Assembly (NCBI GenBank): GCA_927435965.1
Contig: CAKMKB010000144.1
Span: forward strand, 1-64,000
Direction: 5' to 3'
DNA: 64,000 bases
DNA from: 38-11 sp927435965
Lineage (GTDB): Bacteria > Bacillota > Clostridia > Tissierellales > Dethiosulfatibacteraceae
Part shown: in pieces, positions 61,483 through 64,000 of the stretch
Numbering within the stretch: position 1 is the stretch's first letter
Layout: every line of letters begins with the position of its first letter
Translations under genes and position numbers: made by a program
The notes under the pieces: model-generated
Database searches by the model: none
Seen by the model: the letters and a program-made list of their open reading frames with translations, nothing else
What the model was told of the DNA's origin: nothing

Positions 61483-62862
61483 TTATTTATTCTTATAAAT
61501 CATTCTCAGATAGGATTTTTCAAAACCCATCTTTTCATATAATTTAATGGCACGATTATTATTTCTTTCCACATGGAGTGAAATCTTACCATTTGAAGTT
61601 TCAATTGCTTTAGTCAGTAGCTGTGTAGCAATGCCTCTCCCTTTGATAGATCTTTTGGTTGCGATATAACCCAGGTGGTAAGTGGGAATAAACACTTCAA
61701 ATCCTGTGTGAATGACTACAGTAATCCCAGCAAGCTCATTGTTGAAGAATGCCATGATAACAAATCCATCTTGGAAAGCTGATTGAATAGCTTCTTTAAT
61801 TTCGTAACGGGGATCTGTGTATTCCATCATCCACTCATCTAAAGTATCTATCAACTCATCTATAGACATATCTAGTTCGTTTATGTCGACTTTACGTACA
61901 TTTAGGTCTACCCGGCCATCATTTAAGATTATGACATGATTTCCGTTGGTTATATTACCTTTTTCAACTTCTTTCATGAAACCTGCTATGGCGTATCCTT
62001 GCTCCGTGCTGAACTTCACTTTTTCAAGTTCTTTAAACTTAGCTGTGTATCTGATTAGTTCTTCTTCACTAATTCCTGTTATAGTACCATTAGCATCATA
62101 AATCGATTCCAGAGCGTCTTGAGCGATTGTACTGTCAAAATTAAGAAGATGTTTATTATTTTTATTGAGTTTTATTGTTGACTCTTTTAATGGTATGATT
62201 TTAGAGCTTTTTCTTTTGAAGGATTCGTAGATAACATTACCATCGTTGATTGTACAGCTATATAATTTGGGGAGCTTATCGATTATATCGTTGTTCCATA
62301 AAGATCTGAAACCTAAACTAATTCCTGATGTGCTAAATCCATAGCTCATTAGTGAAAAAACAGAGTCTATATCATCTGTTATCTGATTGTTGAGTTCGGT
62401 TGAGATAGCAGACAATGCAGTCATATTCAAAATATTGTTGTCAATACCTAAAGTAGCATTGTACCAACCTTTTTCATTACAAATCTTTTCACTATATTTA
62501 ATTCCTTCGGCCTGATTCTTACCATAGTGAATAATTTCTATGTTGTCAGGCTCATATTTAGCGCTTCTTCTTGATCTCGTCTTAACGGGATAAATCAGAA
62601 CAACCTTTAAATCCTTATAATATTGACTCAGTACAGCTAGCGATCTTGAAAGACTTCCGTATCCAGCTACACAAATTGTTCTTTTGTTGATTGCGAGGGC
62701 ATCCTTTATCAATAAGTGAGCAACCCTGTCTATTCTATTACCTGATGGATTATTTCCCTCAAGTTTAAGATAAATTTTCGAAACACCTAAATATTTTTCT
62801 AGCTTTTCAGCCCTAAGAATGGGCGTTTTTCCTACCATGTTAATAATTGTGTTTTTATTCAT
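61483..62862 (-). CDS. PLP-enzyme-like protein fused to GNAT acetyltransferase
   Basis: A 459-residue fusion. Residues 1-300 resemble the beta family of PLP enzymes (cysteine synthase/threonine synthase type), beginning TPILRAEKLEKYLG. In that family the Schiff-base lysine lies in a GSFKDR-like motif after NPSG. Here the motif reads NPSGNRIDR, so the lysine position is Ile. The phosphate loop is GYGSLSRS. The C-terminal 150 residues are a GNAT domain with KRSIKGRGIATQLLTKAIE. ATG 62862 follows AAAGGAGGAG. The PLP half may be inactive or act as a binding domain. Confidence 0.8.
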   Translation of the reverse strand: MNKNTIINMVGKTPILRAEKLEKYLGVSKIYLKLEGNNPSGNRIDRVAHLLIKDALAINKRTICVAGYGSLSRSLAVLSQYYKDLKVVLIYPVKTRSRRSAKYEPDNIEIIHYGKNQAEGIKYSEKICNEKGWYNATLGIDNNILNMTALSAISTELNNQITDDIDSVFSLMSYGFSTSGISLGFRSLWNNDIIDKLPKLYSCTINDGNVIYESFKRKSSKIIPLKESTIKLNKNNKHLLNFDSTIAQDALESIYDANGTITGISEEELIRYTAKFKELEKVKFSTEQGYAIAGFMKEVEKGNITNGNHVIILNDGRVDLNVRKVDINELDMSIDELIDTLDEWMMEYTDPRYEIKEAIQSAFQDGFVIMAFFNNELAGITVVIHTGFEVFIPTYHLGYIATKRSIKGRGIATQLLTKAIETSNGKISLHVERNNNRAIKLYEKMGFEKSYLRMIYKNK

Positions 62863-63021
62863 AGACTCCTCCTTTATTTGGTTCTAACCTTAATAATATC
62901 GCATTTTTGAGCATTTGTAAAATTTCTGTCCTTGAACAAAAGAATTTATACTGATTTTTGTGGGAAATGCGCTATAATAAAACTGAACAAAAAATGGAGA
63001 TCAATCTAGAGGTGAATAGAG

Positions 63022-64000
63022 ATGAAGACAAAAGGCAAGTTGTTGATATTATTGATTCTGTTAGTCCTCATTATAATTTTTTCGGCTGGATGCATGAGTA
63101 AGGAAGAGAAAGAGGAAATCAATAGGATGATTGCAGAAATTGATAACATAGGCATGGTTACTCTTGAAAGCGATAATAAGATCATTGGCATAGAAACTGA
63201 TTATGAGAATTTAAGCGAGAAACAGAAAAGAGAAATAACTAATCACAGCAACTTGGTCAGTGCCAGAAATGAACTGGAGAGATTAAAAGAACTGGAAAAC
63301 CAGCGTTTAGAAGCAGAAAGGTTACGCCTCGAAGAAGAAAGACTTAGATTGGAAGCGGCAATAAATGCATGCGTTCGTGTTGCGGAGTTGATTTCAGAAG
63401 GCGATTTCGAATCAGCAATAAGTCAATTTAGTGCCTTAGATGATGAAACCCTAAAGGCTGGCAAAGATAGAATTGACGAAGCATTTAATATAGTAGTCGA
63501 TATGAATAAGATAAATAGCAGTTTTGATAAGGTATTGGGAACATTGGATGTATTTCATGAGTTGGAATATTTGGGACAAGCCTTATCGATCGATGAAAGT
63601 AGCGTGCACTATAAATCGTTACAGTATGTTAAAGATGTGCTGGATTTTGAAGAAAAATATAGCCCTTATAAAGCGGCTATTGATTTGTACTTGTCGGATG
63701 ACGTTAGTATTCTGACAGGAAGCATACTTAACGCATCTAGGTATTTGGAACCCGATAAGTGGGGAGAAGCGTTGCCTTTTCTTGAGCAAACTATTGCTAT
63801 AATGAACAAAATAGATTTTGCAAAATACGGACTTGAAAACTACGGAATCCAAGAAGCCGAAGATGTGAAGAAAGAGTACACAGAAGCCTTGAGTCATATA
63901 CTGTCATCAGTCCAAGCAATGGACCTTGCAGGTGTGGAAACTGGCATCAACCTTTTTCATGAGGTTTCTGTAAAAGTCATGGCATTTAATGATGAATTAA
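63022..64000 (+). CDS. coiled-coil lipoprotein, 3' end beyond the window
   Basis: An open frame of 326 codons running off the right edge. It has a lipoprotein signal: MKTKGK, a hydrophobic core and the lipobox SAGC, with the cysteine at residue 24. A segment follows (LSEKQKREITNHSNLVSARNE, about residues 67-87) that resembles short three-helix modules of Firmicutes surface proteins. Next is a charged coiled coil with LEEERLRLEAA near residue 110. The rest is helical and acidic. ATG 63022 follows GAGGTGAATAGAG; a TATAAT at 62973-62978 is the likely -10 box. Function unknown. Confidence 0.75.
   Translation, partial: MKTKGKLLILLILLVLIIIFSAGCMSKEEKEEINRMIAEIDNIGMVTLESDNKIIGIETDYENLSEKQKREITNHSNLVSARNELERLKELENQRLEAERLRLEEERLRLEAAINACVRVAELISEGDFESAISQFSALDDETLKAGKDRIDEAFNIVVDMNKINSSFDKVLGTLDVFHELEYLGQALSIDESSVHYKSLQYVKDVLDFEEKYSPYKAAIDLYLSDDVSILTGSILNASRYLEPDKWGEALPFLEQTIAIMNKIDFAKYGLENYGIQEAEDVKKEYTEALSHILSSVQAMDLAGVETGINLFHEVSVKVMAFNDEL

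Noticed and set aside
1..64000. tRNA, rRNA, prophage or complete insertion sequence
   Set aside because: I looked for tRNA-like arms, transposase and integrase motifs and phage structural genes, and found none that could be supported by reading alone.

Overview
The window reads as an AT-rich, Gram-positive (Firmicutes, probably Clostridia) chromosome segment. The evidence is strong AGGAGG-type ribosome sites almost everywhere, tight sigma-A promoters of the TTGACA-N17-TATAAT type, short intergenic gaps, Rho-independent terminators, lipoproteins, a sortase-like tail, and the peptidoglycan genes ddl and murF. I cannot name the genus. No rRNA, tRNA, CRISPR array, transposase or phage gene was seen.

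Layout. 1-1069: a perfect 124-bp inverted repeat around a hairpin-rich 134-bp spacer, with a tiny membrane protein gene duplicated on its arms, then a small membrane protein. 1.2-7.3 kb: a translationally coupled three-gene signalling operon (CheR-like methyltransferase, hybrid histidine kinase with two receivers, receiver-PAS-PAS-GGDEF-HD-GYP protein). 7.4-12.4 kb: two membrane-anchored alpha/beta hydrolases, two GNAT proteins and a radical SAM protein. 12.4-18.9 kb (minus): an Opp/Dpp-type ABC exporter or importer with two ATPases and two permeases. Each permease is fused to a large predicted extracellular M28-peptidase-like domain whose metal and catalytic residues are mostly replaced. The operon has no solute-binding protein gene, and the first fusion gene carries a one-base frameshift in a homopolymer.

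19-31.9 kb: a run of small accessory genes. These include GNAT, an AraC-GyrI regulator, a ferritin-like lipoprotein, a hydrolase, a methyltransferase, a terpene-cyclase-fold protein, a GyrI-like protein, DUF4256, DUF3795, two PadR regulators each followed by a membrane partner, a GDSL hydrolase, YbaK and a YgjP-like metalloprotease. 31.9-36.5 kb: a lipoprotein, an OFA-family MFS transporter, a DUF134 regulator with an MBL-fold hydrolase, a SOUL protein and a DUF937 protein. 36.6-43.2 kb (minus): a P-type calcium ATPase, then a GT2 glycosyltransferase with a GtrA-YfhO fusion, which looks like a compact undecaprenyl-sugar-based surface glycosylation system.

43.3-45.4 kb: a TetR regulator with a perfect 22-bp operator palindrome and a CrtI-like oxidoreductase. 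45.4-46.17 kb: the only long gene-free stretch, holding about nine degenerate 33-bp tandem repeats, a cre-like site and an inverted repeat overlapping the cbiM promoter. 46.2-48.4 kb: a cobalt/nickel ECF transporter (cbiM, cbiQ, cbiO). 48.5-53.7 kb: flavodoxin-like reductase, hydrolase, YitT protein, GDSL hydrolase, site-2 protease with CBS domains, and a double gamma-carbonic-anhydrase-like protein. 53.8-56.5 kb (minus): BTAD regulator, lone PAS domain and acidic wall-anchored protein. 56.7-61.4 kb: ddl, murF and a secreted glucosaminidase. 61.5-64 kb: a PLP-enzyme-like/GNAT fusion lacking the usual PLP lysine, and the start of a coiled-coil lipoprotein.

The most unusual content is the pseudo-peptidase/permease ABC operon. 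Next come the left-end inverted repeat and the regulatory region ahead of cbiM.
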